The notes: generated from the letters alone by a model not told the origin. Numbered from the stretch's first letter, positions 14,420 through 22,427 are shown. The stretch is 27,463 nucleotides of DNA from JAAEUE01 sp039180225 (GCA_039180225.1 JBCDDQ010000014.1:1-27463), one strand, 5' to 3'. Translations and numbers: made by a program.

Positions 14420-15634
14420 CTAAAGACTGTTGAGGAACGCGATCAGTTGATCGCGTTCGGGCGCCGTCATGGCGGCCACGGCGTCACGCGCTTTCTTGCC
14501 TTCCCCGCCGTGCCATAGGATGGCCTCCAGCAGCGTTTGCGCGCGGCCATCATGAAGGAAGAAGCTGTTGCCGTTTATGTCTGAGCTGCGGCCAATGCCC
14601 CACAACGGTGGCGTGCGCCACTCCCAATAATCAGCGTCGCCTTCCAAGAACCTGTCTGCGAGCTCATCGCCCATGTCGTGGAGCAACAGGTCGGTGTATG
14701 GCGCGATAGTGGTGCCATCTGCCAGTGTGTGCGTTGGGGTGTGGCAGGCGGCACATCCGGCTTCATGGAAAAGACGTTTGCCGGCTTCAACGCCGGGGCC
14801 CGGCTGGCCAGCAGGCACAGGCAGGGCGTTGGTGAAAGCTGTGAGGGCGTTCAGGACCTCATCACTCACCTCAGGGTTCTTGCCTGCTTTGGGAAACAGA
14901 GAAGTGGTAAGCCCTATGTCCAGGGAGAAGGCGGCGGCATTCTGTTGACGCACGGTGGGCTGGCCGGCCTTCCAGCCGAAGCGGCCGAGCAATACCGCGC
15001 CGTTCGCCGCATCGCGGATCAGATTGGGCTTTCCGGATATCCCGTCACCGTCTTCATCTTCAACATCTGCTTTTGCCAGTATGTCCTTTGCCGGAATGGC
15101 TTCCAGCAAGCCTAAGCCAAACAGGGAGTTGGCGATCCGTGGCGATGTAAGCGCACCGGGTGTAAGAGCGCCGCGGCCGGTTGCACGCACCGAGAGAACA
15201 GGCGCGCGAAGGGTCACCGTTGCATCACTTAGGACCACTTTGCGTTCTTTGTAGGTTATGGTGAAGCTGCCTTCAGGCGGCGAGCCGTTGGTCGTGCGGG
15301 TTTGCAGCTGATGACCATAAGCGGGTTCAGGGAAACTGCTGATCACCCGGGTCAAAAGCCTGCTGGCTTCGCTCTCAGAGCCCGGTAATACGCCCAGCTT
15401 GATGGTCATGCTCTCGGATGGGCCCCCAATCTCAGAGGGCGGAGCGCCGCGCCCACCGTCCCTGTGGCACGAGGCGCACGAGTGGGTGTTAAAATGGGGG
15501 CCCAGTCCTTCGTTGGGCCCCCAGATTTTGTTGAAAACTTGCCGGCCCGATTCAATTTGGCTGGCGACTGCCGGCACGGCCAAAAGAGCAAGCGCTACAG
15601 CGCTGAAACGTCCAACCCAGGAGCGTTTGGCCAT
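14420..15634 (-). CDS. Periplasmic di-heme c-type cytochrome, DUF1111 (di-heme oxidoreductase family)
   Basis: A 404-residue exported protein from the ATG at 15634. A longer upstream frame overlaps bfr and hides the signal peptide, so it is rejected. Signal peptide: MAKRSWVGRFSAVALALLAV, then PAVASQ. Two haem c sites are visible: CASCH at residues 53-57 and CAACH at 294-298, the second followed by DLLLHDMG. This is the DUF1111 family, called di-heme oxidoreductase or putative peroxidase. Relatives often sit in iron-regulated clusters with imelysin-type periplasmic proteins; none is present here. The gene begins 22 bp after bfr on the same strand, so it is probably cotranscribed and under the same iron control. 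A role in periplasmic iron redox chemistry is a guess. Confidence 0.88.
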   Translation of the reverse strand: MAKRSWVGRFSAVALALLAVPAVASQIESGRQVFNKIWGPNEGLGPHFNTHSCASCHRDGGRGAPPSEIGGPSESMTIKLGVLPGSESEASRLLTRVISSFPEPAYGHQLQTRTTNGSPPEGSFTITYKERKVVLSDATVTLRAPVLSVRATGRGALTPGALTSPRIANSLFGLGLLEAIPAKDILAKADVEDEDGDGISGKPNLIRDAANGAVLLGRFGWKAGQPTVRQQNAAAFSLDIGLTTSLFPKAGKNPEVSDEVLNALTAFTNALPVPAGQPGPGVEAGKRLFHEAGCAACHTPTHTLADGTTIAPYTDLLLHDMGDELADRFLEGDADYWEWRTPPLWGIGRSSDINGNSFFLHDGRAQTLLEAILWHGGEGKKARDAVAAMTAPERDQLIAFLNSL

Positions 15635-15656
15635 GCCGTGCGGTACAATTCTCCGT

Positions 15657-16142
15657 TTATTCGCCTGCGTTGGCCGGTGCGGCTTGCAGTTGACCGTAGT
15701 TTTGAACGCCGATTTTCTCCAGCAGCTCAAGCTCAGTCTCGATGAAGTCGATATGACCTTCCTCATCAGTCAACAGGCCCTCAAACAGCTTCATGGTTAC
15801 ATAGTCACCAGCCTGATGGCACACGTCACGTGCTTCTTTGTAAAGTGCACGGGCACTATATTCAGCTTCTAGATCGCTTTTAAGTACCTCTTCAAGGTTC
15901 TCGCCGATTCTGAGAGGGTCCAGCGTCTGCAAGTTCGGGTGGCCTTCCAGAAAGATAATGCGTTCGACCAGCGTGTCAGCGTGCTGCATCTCTTCGATGG
16001 ATTCTTCGCGTTCCTTGGCCGCCAGCTTACGGAAGCCCCAGTCATCCAAAAGTCTGTAATGCAGCCAATATTGGTTTACCGCGGTCAGTTCATGCCGAAG
16101 GGATTTGTTGAGATATTCGATAACTTTTGCGTCGCCCTTCAT
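15657..16142 (-). CDS. bfr: Bacterioferritin
   Basis: Bacterioferritin is the haem-containing 24-subunit cage that oxidises Fe2+ and stores it in the cytoplasm. At 161 residues it has standard length. All known key residues are visible: ferroxidase ligands E18, E51, H54, E94, E127 and H130, and the haem-ligating M52 at the subunit interface (EEMQHAD). The start ATG at 16142 follows TAGGAGC at a good distance. An Irr-type iron control element lies 30-52 bp upstream. Bfd is upstream on the same strand and DUF1111 downstream. Confidence 0.97.
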   Translation of the reverse strand: MKGDAKVIEYLNKSLRHELTAVNQYWLHYRLLDDWGFRKLAAKEREESIEEMQHADTLVERIIFLEGHPNLQTLDPLRIGENLEEVLKSDLEAEYSARALYKEARDVCHQAGDYVTMKLFEGLLTDEEGHIDFIETELELLEKIGVQNYGQLQAAPANAGE

Positions 16143-16171
16143 GGGTGAGTGCTCCTAAGTGAGATCCGATA

Positions 16172-16194
16172 TAGTTTAGAATTATTCCAAACTA
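16172..16194 (-). promoter_or_regulatory. Irr box (iron control element) of bfr
   Basis: TAGTTTAGAA (16172-16181) and TTCCAAACTA (16185-16194) form a 10-bp dyad with one mismatch and a 3-base centre; the core TTTAGAA-N3-TTCCAAA fits the Irr iron control element of alphaproteobacteria. On the minus strand, TTGACT (16207-16202) is a good -35 hexamer, and with a 17-bp spacer the -10 would fall inside the dyad (TAATTC, 16184-16179). Irr bound here under iron starvation would block bfr transcription. That matches the known repression of iron storage genes by Irr. Confidence 0.75.
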
Positions 16195-16208
16195 CGCCAG
16201 AAGTCAAT

Positions 16209-16445
16209 TCATGGATCACTCTGTGTGCACTGCCGAGCAATGCGGTCACGTTCCTCCACTAATGCCAAGTGATCCTCAATAAGCCGATGGATCTGGGGCA
16301 TGCAATTGCCGCAGCGTGGCCGCGTGGCGTTTTTCTTGAACACAATGCCCGGAGTTACGAGAGAGAGGCCATCCTGGCCACTGGCCGAGTCAATCGCCTC
16401 GCGCACGTTTTTGCAGGTCAGCACGTTGCAATGGCAGACAATCAT
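16209..16445 (-). CDS. bfd: Bacterioferritin-associated ferredoxin
   Basis: Bfd is a small [2Fe-2S] protein that docks on bacterioferritin and passes electrons to its haem so that stored Fe3+ is reduced and released. The 78-residue product has the four cluster ligands in the family order: C4 and C6 (MIVCHCN) and C45 and C48 (RCGNC). The ATG is at 16445. It lies 16 bp after the iron permease gene and 66 bp before bfr, all on the minus strand. This position suggests it is made together with the uptake permease when iron is short, while bfr has its own Irr-controlled promoter. Confidence 0.95.
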   Translation of the reverse strand: MIVCHCNVLTCKNVREAIDSASGQDGLSLVTPGIVFKKNATRPRCGNCMPQIHRLIEDHLALVEERDRIARQCTQSDP

Positions 16446-16461
16446 TGCAGCCTCCGGAAGC

Positions 16462-18150
16462 TCACCGACTCTGTCTGGTCTTGCGACCGTTCGAGATCAT
16501 GTGATTCAACAGCAATAATGGTACCAGACCGATTAACACAATGGCCAAGGCGGCCGGAGCGGCTTCTTCAAACAGGTCAAGACTGGCCAATGTGTAGATT
16601 TGGGTGGCCAGAGTGTCGAAGTTAAATGGCCGCAGCAACAATGTGGCTGGAAGCTCTTTCATGCAATCCACGAATACCAGCAAGAACCCGGCGCCCAGGG
16701 CGGGCCGCAAGAGCGGCAGGTGAACATCGCGCAATACGCCGCCTGGACTGCGACCTAAAGAGCGTGCCGCGTCGTCAAGATTGGGCGAAAGCTTGCTCAT
16801 GCCCGCATCCAGAGATCCTTGGGATATGGTGAAGAAGCGGGCCACGTAGGCAAACACAATGGCTGCGCTTGTTCCGGCGATCAAAAGGCCCGTGGTGAGA
16901 CCGAACACCGCTTGTGAAAGGGTTCCAAGAACCTGTTCAAGTGCTGCCAGGGTGATCAGCACGCCGATCGCCAGTACTGTGCCGGGAACCGCGTAGCCTA
17001 TGGATGCTCCGATCGACAGGGCATTCATAAATGAAGAGCGCTCAAGCCGGCGGGCAAACACCATGATAAGACCCAGTCCCATGGCAAGGCTGGCAGCGAC
17101 AAAAGACAGCGTGAAACTGTTGAAGGCATTTTGCCAGGTCTTGGGGTTTGCGAGTTCAGCGAGCTGGCTTGCTGTGGCGTCAATGAGAAAGAGCCCGGGC
17201 ACGCCGAAGCCAAGAAGAACCGGGATCAGACAGGCGAGTGTCGCGGCAGTGGCCGTCCAACCGGTCAGTTGGGTGCTTTCAATGCCCTGCGGCTTGCCGC
17301 TCAACTGATGAAACTGTTGCTGGCGCCGGCTAAAGCGCTCCAGGGCAAACAACAAGATCACCGCAACCAGCATCGCGCAGGCGATCTGTGCCGCACCGCT
17401 GAGCGAACCTCTTTCGAGCCAGGTGTCGTAGACTGTCACGGTGAGCGTGTTGACGCCGAAATGCTGCACCGCCCCGATATCGTTGAGACACTCCATCATG
17501 GCGAGTGCAGCACCTGCCGCGATGGCCGGGCGCGCCAAGGGCAGGCCGACTCGCCAAAATGACCGCCAGGCATTGCAACCGAGCGTGCGGCTGGCTTCCA
17601 GGACGCTGGCGGACTGCGCAACGAAACTGGCCCGGGCGGTGAGATAAACATACGGGTAGAGTACCGCACCCATGACGAAGATGGCGCCAGGCAGGGTTCG
17701 GATGTCAGGGAACCAGTAATCTCGCGCGTCGCGGAAGCCAAAGGACGCCCTGAGCGCGCTCTGCACCCATCCGGAATAGTCCCAGATCTCAACATAACAG
17801 AACGCGGCCAGATAAGTGGGCATGGCCAGCGGCACAACTAGCAGCCACTTGAAGATGCTCTGTCCGGGAAAGCGGTACAGCGTCACCAGCCACGCGGTGC
17901 CGGCCCCCACAATGATGGAGACCACACTCACGCCAACCATGAGCACCAAGGTGACCTGAAGCGCGCGCGGCAGGACCGTGTTGATCAAATGCTGCCAGGT
18001 GTCCAAACTGGAGGACAGGGCTGTGATCATGAGGCCACCGATGGGCGCTATCACGATGAGGAAGATGGCAATGGTGGCGGCGGGCCAGAAAACCGAAGTA
18101 CCACGCCGATTACGCAGTGCTGGCTGGGTGAATACTTCAGGTGCAGACAT
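16462..18150 (-). CDS. Iron(III) ABC transporter permease, fused two-domain (FbpB/SfuB-type)
   Basis: A 562-residue inner-membrane permease with about twelve transmembrane segments in two BPD-transporter domains. Each half has the cytoplasmic EAA loop that contacts the ATPase: EASRTLGCNAWRSFWRVGLP at about 185-204 and DAARSLGRSPGGVLRDVHLP at 460-479. The double-domain layout and features such as MECLNDIGAVQHFGVNTLTVTVYDTW and KELPATLLLRPFNFDTLATQIY fit the ferric-iron (Fbp/Sfu/Fut) subfamily. The matching periplasmic binding protein and ATPase are not in the window. Directly upstream of bfd with 16 bp between, supporting an iron role. An ICE-like site lies about 110 bp upstream. Confidence 0.9.
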   Translation of the reverse strand: MSAPEVFTQPALRNRRGTSVFWPAATIAIFLIVIAPIGGLMITALSSSLDTWQHLINTVLPRALQVTLVLMVGVSVVSIIVGAGTAWLVTLYRFPGQSIFKWLLVVPLAMPTYLAAFCYVEIWDYSGWVQSALRASFGFRDARDYWFPDIRTLPGAIFVMGAVLYPYVYLTARASFVAQSASVLEASRTLGCNAWRSFWRVGLPLARPAIAAGAALAMMECLNDIGAVQHFGVNTLTVTVYDTWLERGSLSGAAQIACAMLVAVILLFALERFSRRQQQFHQLSGKPQGIESTQLTGWTATAATLACLIPVLLGFGVPGLFLIDATASQLAELANPKTWQNAFNSFTLSFVAASLAMGLGLIMVFARRLERSSFMNALSIGASIGYAVPGTVLAIGVLITLAALEQVLGTLSQAVFGLTTGLLIAGTSAAIVFAYVARFFTISQGSLDAGMSKLSPNLDDAARSLGRSPGGVLRDVHLPLLRPALGAGFLLVFVDCMKELPATLLLRPFNFDTLATQIYTLASLDLFEEAAPAALAIVLIGLVPLLLLNHMISNGRKTRQSR

Positions 18151-18260
18151 TCACGCAAATTTCCAACCATCGAGACGGGCGACGAAACAGATCCGGCGTT
18201 TCAATCTCCTAAGGGGAGCTCTGTCGGGCTGTCAACATTAACCCAACTCTATTTGTCATG

Positions 18261-18277
18261 TTTAGACACGCTCTAAG
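18261..18277 (-). promoter_or_regulatory. Possible second iron control element upstream of the iron permease
   Basis: TTTAGA (18261-18266) and TCTAAG (18272-18277) are separated by five bases, the same arm spacing as in the bfr Irr box. The site overlaps the stop codon of the upstream methyltransferase and lies about 110 bp before the permease start. If real, Irr could activate the permease-bfd transcript in low iron. The arms are short, so this is tentative. Confidence 0.35.
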
Positions 18278-19118
18278 GCGCGTTACGCCGCGCCATTAAA
18301 GAGAAGGCGACTGCCGGGCCCGTCATGCCCTCAGGCAGGCGGAACATATCTTCTGTGTCGCTCACCATGGACGGGACGGCGGGCCAGTGGAGCATGTCAT
18401 GCTCGTTGAGATAATCAATGCTGAGGCCAGCGCCGATGAGACTGTTGAGGATGTGGCTGAACGAATGAATCCACTCAAAAGTCTTGGTGTTTTGCAGCGG
18501 TGTGCCATCTCCGGCGTAGGAGATCTCGTCGTGAAACTCCATGGCGCCGTCAGCGCCCCGGCCGCCCATGGGATAGGTGACCACCAACTTGCCGTCTTCT
18601 TCCTCCATTTGGGCCATGGTGGGGTGAAGGTCGCACAGATAGAGCTTGCCGCCCGGCTTCAAGAGCCCGGCCACCACATTGGCCCAAGGCTCAAGATCGG
18701 GCAGCCAACAGATGGTGCCGCAGGTGACGAACACCATATCAAACGCGCCGCCGGGCAGGTGATCCAGCGCCTGGTACACGTCCGCACAGACAAACTCCGC
18801 ATCGATGCCCGTGGCTTCGGCCAGTTCCTTGGCCTTGGCGATGGCGGCCGGCGCGTAGTCTAGCCCGCTCACTTGCGCGCCGCGGCGGGCGAGGCTGAGT
18901 GTGTCCATGCCGAAATGGCATTGGAGGTGAGCAATCTTCAGGCCGGCCACGTCACCGATCTCTGCATTGTCAATGGGAGAGAGCGTGTCTTCCCCATTGA
19001 GGAAGCTGGAGACATTGTAGAGACCTGAGGTGTCGTCCACATGATGCGATACCCGTTCATCCCAACTGGCACGGGTCGTCTCGATCATCTGGGTGAGTTT
19101 ATCGCTGTTCTGTGTCAT
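18273..19118 (-). CDS. Class I SAM-dependent methyltransferase
   Basis: A 281-residue cytoplasmic methyltransferase. Motif I is IAHLQCHFGMDTLSLARRGA near residues 62-81, ending in the acidic SGLDYAP strand that binds the ribose; motif II/III follow as FVCADVYQAL and FDMVFVTCGTICWLPD, then LLKPGGKLYL. The LQCHFGMDTLS form of motif I occurs in a group of uncharacterised bacterial methyltransferases. The C-terminal third (MEFHDEISYAGDG... FEWIHSFSHILNSLIGAG) resembles small-molecule methyltransferases rather than tRNA or protein enzymes. Substrate unknown. Divergent from trmJ across 60 bp. Confidence 0.88.
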   Translation of the reverse strand: MTQNSDKLTQMIETTRASWDERVSHHVDDTSGLYNVSSFLNGEDTLSPIDNAEIGDVAGLKIAHLQCHFGMDTLSLARRGAQVSGLDYAPAAIAKAKELAEATGIDAEFVCADVYQALDHLPGGAFDMVFVTCGTICWLPDLEPWANVVAGLLKPGGKLYLCDLHPTMAQMEEEDGKLVVTYPMGGRGADGAMEFHDEISYAGDGTPLQNTKTFEWIHSFSHILNSLIGAGLSIDYLNEHDMLHWPAVPSMVSDTEDMFRLPEGMTGPAVAFSLMARRNAP

Positions 19119-19178
19119 GGGGTGGCTGGTTACATATCTATTTGCTTTTGGCGCGCGCCTCGCCTATGCCCCGCTGCG

Positions 19179-19973
19179 ATGGGTCATTTCAAGAAGAATC
19201 TCAAGTCCACCGAGGCACCGTGCGTGATTTTGGTCGAGCCGCAGCTGGGCGCAAACATCGGCACGGCCGCCCGGGCCATGGCCAATTTCGGGCTTACCGA
19301 GCTGAGGCTCGTTGCCCCCACGAATGGCTGGCCCAATGAACATGCCATCAAGGCAGCCTCCGGAGCAGATCTGGTGATCGAACAGGCTGCGGTGTTTGAC
19401 ACGTTGGAGGAGGCCATTGCTGATCTGAACTATGTTGTAGCCACAACAGCGCGCAAACGGGACATGGTCAAGCCGGTGCTGACGCCGGAAACGGCCGCCG
19501 AGGCTATTCATGAACGCAAGGCTGATGGACAGGGCGCCGGCATTCTGTTCGGGCGTGAGCGCTATGGGCTGACCAATGATCACGTGGTCCTGGCCGATGC
19601 ATTGGTGATTGCGCCGGTCAATCCGGACTTCGCCTCCTTGAACCTGGCCCAGGCCGTCTTGCTGATTGGTTATGAGTGGTTCAAGCGCCGGAGCGATGGG
19701 GGGCTTGGCCGGGAAACGGAGGTGGAGAAGGCCGCGCGCGAAGGCCTGGCGGTGCGTGACAGCCGGCCGGCCACGCGAGAGGAATTGGTCGGGTTCTTCA
19801 ACCGGTTAGATGTGGAATTGGACAAAGGCGGTTTCTTGAGGCCGCCGGAAAAGCGCCCGGCCATGCTGCGGAACATCCACAACATGTTCACCCGGGCCAA
19901 CCTGACCGAACAGGAAGTGCGCACGCTCCATGGCATGGTGTCCTCGCTAATCCGCAAGCACGAGCAGGATTAG
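19179..19973 (+). CDS. trmJ: tRNA/rRNA 2'-O-methyltransferase, SPOUT superfamily (TrmJ-like)
   Basis: TrmJ methylates the ribose of residue 32 in the anticodon loop of several tRNAs. The start is placed at the ATG at 19179; the frame is open upstream to 19041, but that part lies over the divergent gene and has no SPOUT similarity. The three SPOUT motifs are visible: EPQLGANIGTAARAMANFG (about residues 19-37), GILFGRERYGLTN, and PVNPDFASLNLAQAVLLIGY. The C-terminal extension of about 80 residues after the SPOUT core favours TrmJ over the short TrmL. At 264 residues it is slightly longer than E. coli TrmJ. The 3' end overlaps the convergent LysR gene by four bases. Confidence 0.88.
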   Translation: MGHFKKNLKSTEAPCVILVEPQLGANIGTAARAMANFGLTELRLVAPTNGWPNEHAIKAASGADLVIEQAAVFDTLEEAIADLNYVVATTARKRDMVKPVLTPETAAEAIHERKADGQGAGILFGRERYGLTNDHVVLADALVIAPVNPDFASLNLAQAVLLIGYEWFKRRSDGGLGRETEVEKAAREGLAVRDSRPATREELVGFFNRLDVELDKGGFLRPPEKRPAMLRNIHNMFTRANLTEQEVRTLHGMVSSLIRKHEQD

Positions 19974-20872
19974 CGGGCCGCGCCAAGAACGCTCGCAACC
20001 TGGTCGCGGAACCAAATGTGCGCCGGATCGTGCTGGCGTCGGGCATGCCATAAGAGATCAGCGCGGAAGGTGGGCGTTTCAAACGGGGGCTCCACGAGAT
20101 CAACCATGTGGGCGTGAAGTTCTGCGAGCCTGCGCGGGAGCAGGCATATGTAGTCGGTTTGCGCCACTAATGTGGGCGCCAGCAGGAAACTGGGCAACGA
20201 AATCGCGACGGTCCGCTGATATCCCTGTTCGGCCAGCATGCGATCGGCCATGCCGATGAAGCCGCCCCCTTCCGGCGAGACCAGCACATGTTCGGCAGCG
20301 CAAAAGGCCTCAAGTGACAGCGGATCTGTGCCGAGCGGATGGCCTTTGCGCTGGACAATGCAAAAACTCTCTTCGATTCCGGCTCGCATTTTGGCTTCGT
20401 CCAGCTTCATGCCGGTTACAAGCGCCAGATCCGCCTCATCAGAAACCAGGCTTTGCCACATGGCCTTAGGGGCAAACGGCAGGGCTGCGAGCCTGCAATG
20501 AGGCGCGCGGGCCGCCATCTGCTCTGCCAGGACCGGTGTGAGGATGGCATGGGCATAGTCGGTGCCAATAATCCGGAACGTCTTCTGCGCGGTGGCCGGG
20601 TCAAATCCGCCATGGGTGCGCACCAGCGCATCCAGGTCCTGCAGGTGTCGCCTGAGATCCTCTTTCAGCCCCAGTGCCCGGGAGGTGGCCACCAAGCGTC
20701 GCCCGGACTGTATTAACAGCGGGTCGTTGAACAGCTCTCGCAGCCGCCTCAGCTGCGCCGACATGGCGGGCTGGCTGATGCCCAGGCGGTCGGCGGCGGC
20801 CGAAACGCTCTGTTTCTCTAAGAGCGCGTCAAGGGCGAGGAGCAGGCCAAGATCTCGTTGTTTAATATCCAT
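19970..20872 (-). CDS. LysR family transcriptional regulator
   Basis: A 300-residue LysR-type regulator. The N-terminal HTH shows LLLALDALLEKQSVSAAADRL then GISQPAMSAQLRRLRELFND (residues about 9-50); the rest is the two-subdomain effector-binding region (FRIIGTDYAHAILTPVL onward), similar to the NodD/SyrM-like branch. Start ATG at 20872. It is divergent from the NADP-binding protein and SDR genes, the usual arrangement for a LysR regulator and its targets, with an AT-rich intergenic region between. The stop overlaps trmJ by four bases. Confidence 0.92.
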   Translation of the reverse strand: MDIKQRDLGLLLALDALLEKQSVSAAADRLGISQPAMSAQLRRLRELFNDPLLIQSGRRLVATSRALGLKEDLRRHLQDLDALVRTHGGFDPATAQKTFRIIGTDYAHAILTPVLAEQMAARAPHCRLAALPFAPKAMWQSLVSDEADLALVTGMKLDEAKMRAGIEESFCIVQRKGHPLGTDPLSLEAFCAAEHVLVSPEGGGFIGMADRMLAEQGYQRTVAISLPSFLLAPTLVAQTDYICLLPRRLAELHAHMVDLVEPPFETPTFRADLLWHARRQHDPAHIWFRDQVASVLGAAR

Positions 20873-20904
20873 TTTGCTTATGTCAGATATCCAAAATCAA
20901 AATT

Positions 20905-20917
20905 TATTTTATGAATA
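20905..20917. promoter_or_regulatory. Possible LysR box (T-N11-A) in the divergent intergenic region
   Basis: TTAT-N7-ATAA at 20904-20918 contains a T-N11-A dyad, the general form of LysR binding sites, between the LysR gene and its probable target operon. The region 20873-20956 is much more AT-rich than its surroundings, so a chance match is quite possible. Confidence 0.3.
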
Positions 20918-20959
20918 AACCGTCCCTATCTTCATGCCAACAGAGCAAAGGAGATCATG

Positions 20960-21604
20960 ATGAAGATCGGGATAGTTGGCGCCGGCGGAATGGCGCAAGC
21001 CCTTGCCGGCAAGTGGCGGAACAAGCACGAAGTGATGCTGTCTGGTCGAGATGTGGAGAAAACAACCGCCGCGGCTGAGCGGGTTGGTGCTGCCACTGGC
21101 ACGGCGGGGCAAGCCGTTGCTTTTGGCGATGTGGTCGTGCTGGCCACGCGCTGGCAGGATGTGTTCACCGGTATTGAGAGTGCGGGTGGTGCTGAGGCGT
21201 TTGCCGGGAAGGTCGTCATTGACATCAACAACCCGGTGGATATCGAGACCTTCCTAATCACCCGCACCGACAGCCGCTCCCTGACGGAGGCCATTGCCGA
21301 CACGCTGCCCGGCGCTCAGGTGGGCAAAGCGTTCAACATGGCTCAGGTGGCTGTCTGGGAAGATGAAAACATGACCTATGATGGCCGCCAGATGGTGGTG
21401 CTTTTCACCGCTGACGACGGGGCCGCGAAGGTCATCGCCGAATTGATCGCGGATGTGGGGGCTGAGCCTCTTCAGCTTGGTGATAATGCGCACGCCTATC
21501 AGCTCGAAGCAGCCGCAGCGATCGTCGTCAAGTTCCTGTTCGCCGGGCGCGATCCGAAAACCATATTCAATTTCATTCAGCCGGAAGTGAAGCCGATCGC
21601 CTGA
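20960..21604 (+). CDS. NADPH-dependent F420 reductase-like NAD(P)-binding protein
   Basis: A 214-residue single-domain Rossmann protein. MKIGIVGAGGMAQALAGKW at the N-terminus carries the GxGxxA dinucleotide motif, followed by MLSGRDVEKT at the end of strand 2, where an Arg suggests NADPH preference, then VVVLATRW and VVIDINNP. This is the NADP oxidoreductase/F420-reductase-like family, also called dinucleotide-binding enzymes; few of these actually use F420 and no F420 genes are seen here. The second ATG, at 20960, has AGGAG at a better distance (6 bases) than the ATG at 20957. First gene of a probable operon with the SDR gene 27 bp downstream, and divergent from LysR. Confidence 0.85.
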   Translation: MKIGIVGAGGMAQALAGKWRNKHEVMLSGRDVEKTTAAAERVGAATGTAGQAVAFGDVVVLATRWQDVFTGIESAGGAEAFAGKVVIDINNPVDIETFLITRTDSRSLTEAIADTLPGAQVGKAFNMAQVAVWEDENMTYDGRQMVVLFTADDGAAKVIAELIADVGAEPLQLGDNAHAYQLEAAAAIVVKFLFAGRDPKTIFNFIQPEVKPIA

Positions 21605-21631
21605 GGCCTGAAGCAGAAAGAGATAAATACA

Positions 21632-22366
21632 ATGAGTTCTTTAACGGGAAAGACGGTTGTCGTGCTTGGTGGTGGCTCCGGAATTGGCAAGGCCATTGCC
21701 CAAGCCGCTTCGCATGACGGGGCCGGTTTGGTGCTATCCAGCCGAATGCGCGCAAAACTTGAGCAAGTGGCGGACGGGCTCGGCGGAGCGACTGTCGTCC
21801 CCGTCGATATGACGGACGGTGCGTCTGTTGAGCGCTGGGCAGCGGAGTTGCCCAAATTCGATCATCTGGTGATCAGCGCATCAACGGCGGTTCACGGAAC
21901 CTTTCAGGAGCTGGAAGAAGATGCGTTGCGCTCGATGTTCGAGGCCAAGTTCTTCGGACCCTACCGCAGCGCAAAGGCGGCGTTGAGCAAAATCAACCCA
22001 GGTGGGTCGATCACCTTTTTCAGTGGCGTCCTCTCTCGTCGGCCTGGTCTGAACTGCAGCGGGCTTGGTGCTGTGAATGGAGCGGTGGAGAGTTTGAGCT
22101 ATGCGCTTGGCCTGGAGCTTGGACCCGAGATCAGAGTGAACTGCGTCTCTCCCGGAATGGTGCGTTCAGAAGCGTACGATGGTGTGCCGGAGGATGCGCG
22201 TGAAGCCATGTATGAAGCCACCGGACAGTCTCTGCCGCTTGGCCGGGTGGGCACGGTCGCCGAGGCGGCAGCCGCCGCGCTTTATCTGATGACCAACACG
22301 TTCTCAACCGGGATTGTGCTGGACGTGGATGGCGGGCACATGATCAGGCAGTACGCAACCCGTTAG
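21632..22366 (+). CDS. SDR family oxidoreductase, divergent branch lacking the YxxxK pair
   Basis: A 244-residue Rossmann-fold protein. The nucleotide motif GGGSGIG is at residues 13-19, VVPVDMTD follows strand 3, and the core ends with ELGPEIRVNCVSPGMVRSEA and the C-terminal TGIVLDVDGGH. The classical catalytic set is altered: Ser131 is present, but the positions normally holding Tyr and Lys align with Leu145 and Asn149 (GLGAVNGAVESL), and the tetrad Asn aligns with Lys106 (EAKFFG). This fits a known divergent SDR subgroup that lacks YxxxK, so it is probably intact rather than broken. It lies 27 bp after the F420-reductase-like gene with AGAAAGAGA upstream, so the two probably act together under LysR control. 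Confidence 0.88.
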   Translation: MSSLTGKTVVVLGGGSGIGKAIAQAASHDGAGLVLSSRMRAKLEQVADGLGGATVVPVDMTDGASVERWAAELPKFDHLVISASTAVHGTFQELEEDALRSMFEAKFFGPYRSAKAALSKINPGGSITFFSGVLSRRPGLNCSGLGAVNGAVESLSYALGLELGPEIRVNCVSPGMVRSEAYDGVPEDAREAMYEATGQSLPLGRVGTVAEAAAAALYLMTNTFSTGIVLDVDGGHMIRQYATR

Positions 22367-22427
22367 GCGGTGGACAGTGGGGTCGACTGGGGAGGCCCGC
22401 AGCTGTTTTCCCCCTCTCAGTAATCAT

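Noticed and set aside
15635..15766. Upstream extension of the DUF1111 gene
   Set aside because: It overlaps bfr and would bury the signal peptide that begins at the ATG at 15634.
19041..19178. Upstream extension of the TrmJ-like gene
   Set aside because: It lies over the start of the divergent methyltransferase and carries no SPOUT sequence.
20960..21604. True coenzyme F420 metabolism
   Set aside because: Only a family-level resemblance; no F420 biosynthesis or other F420-dependent gene is in the window.
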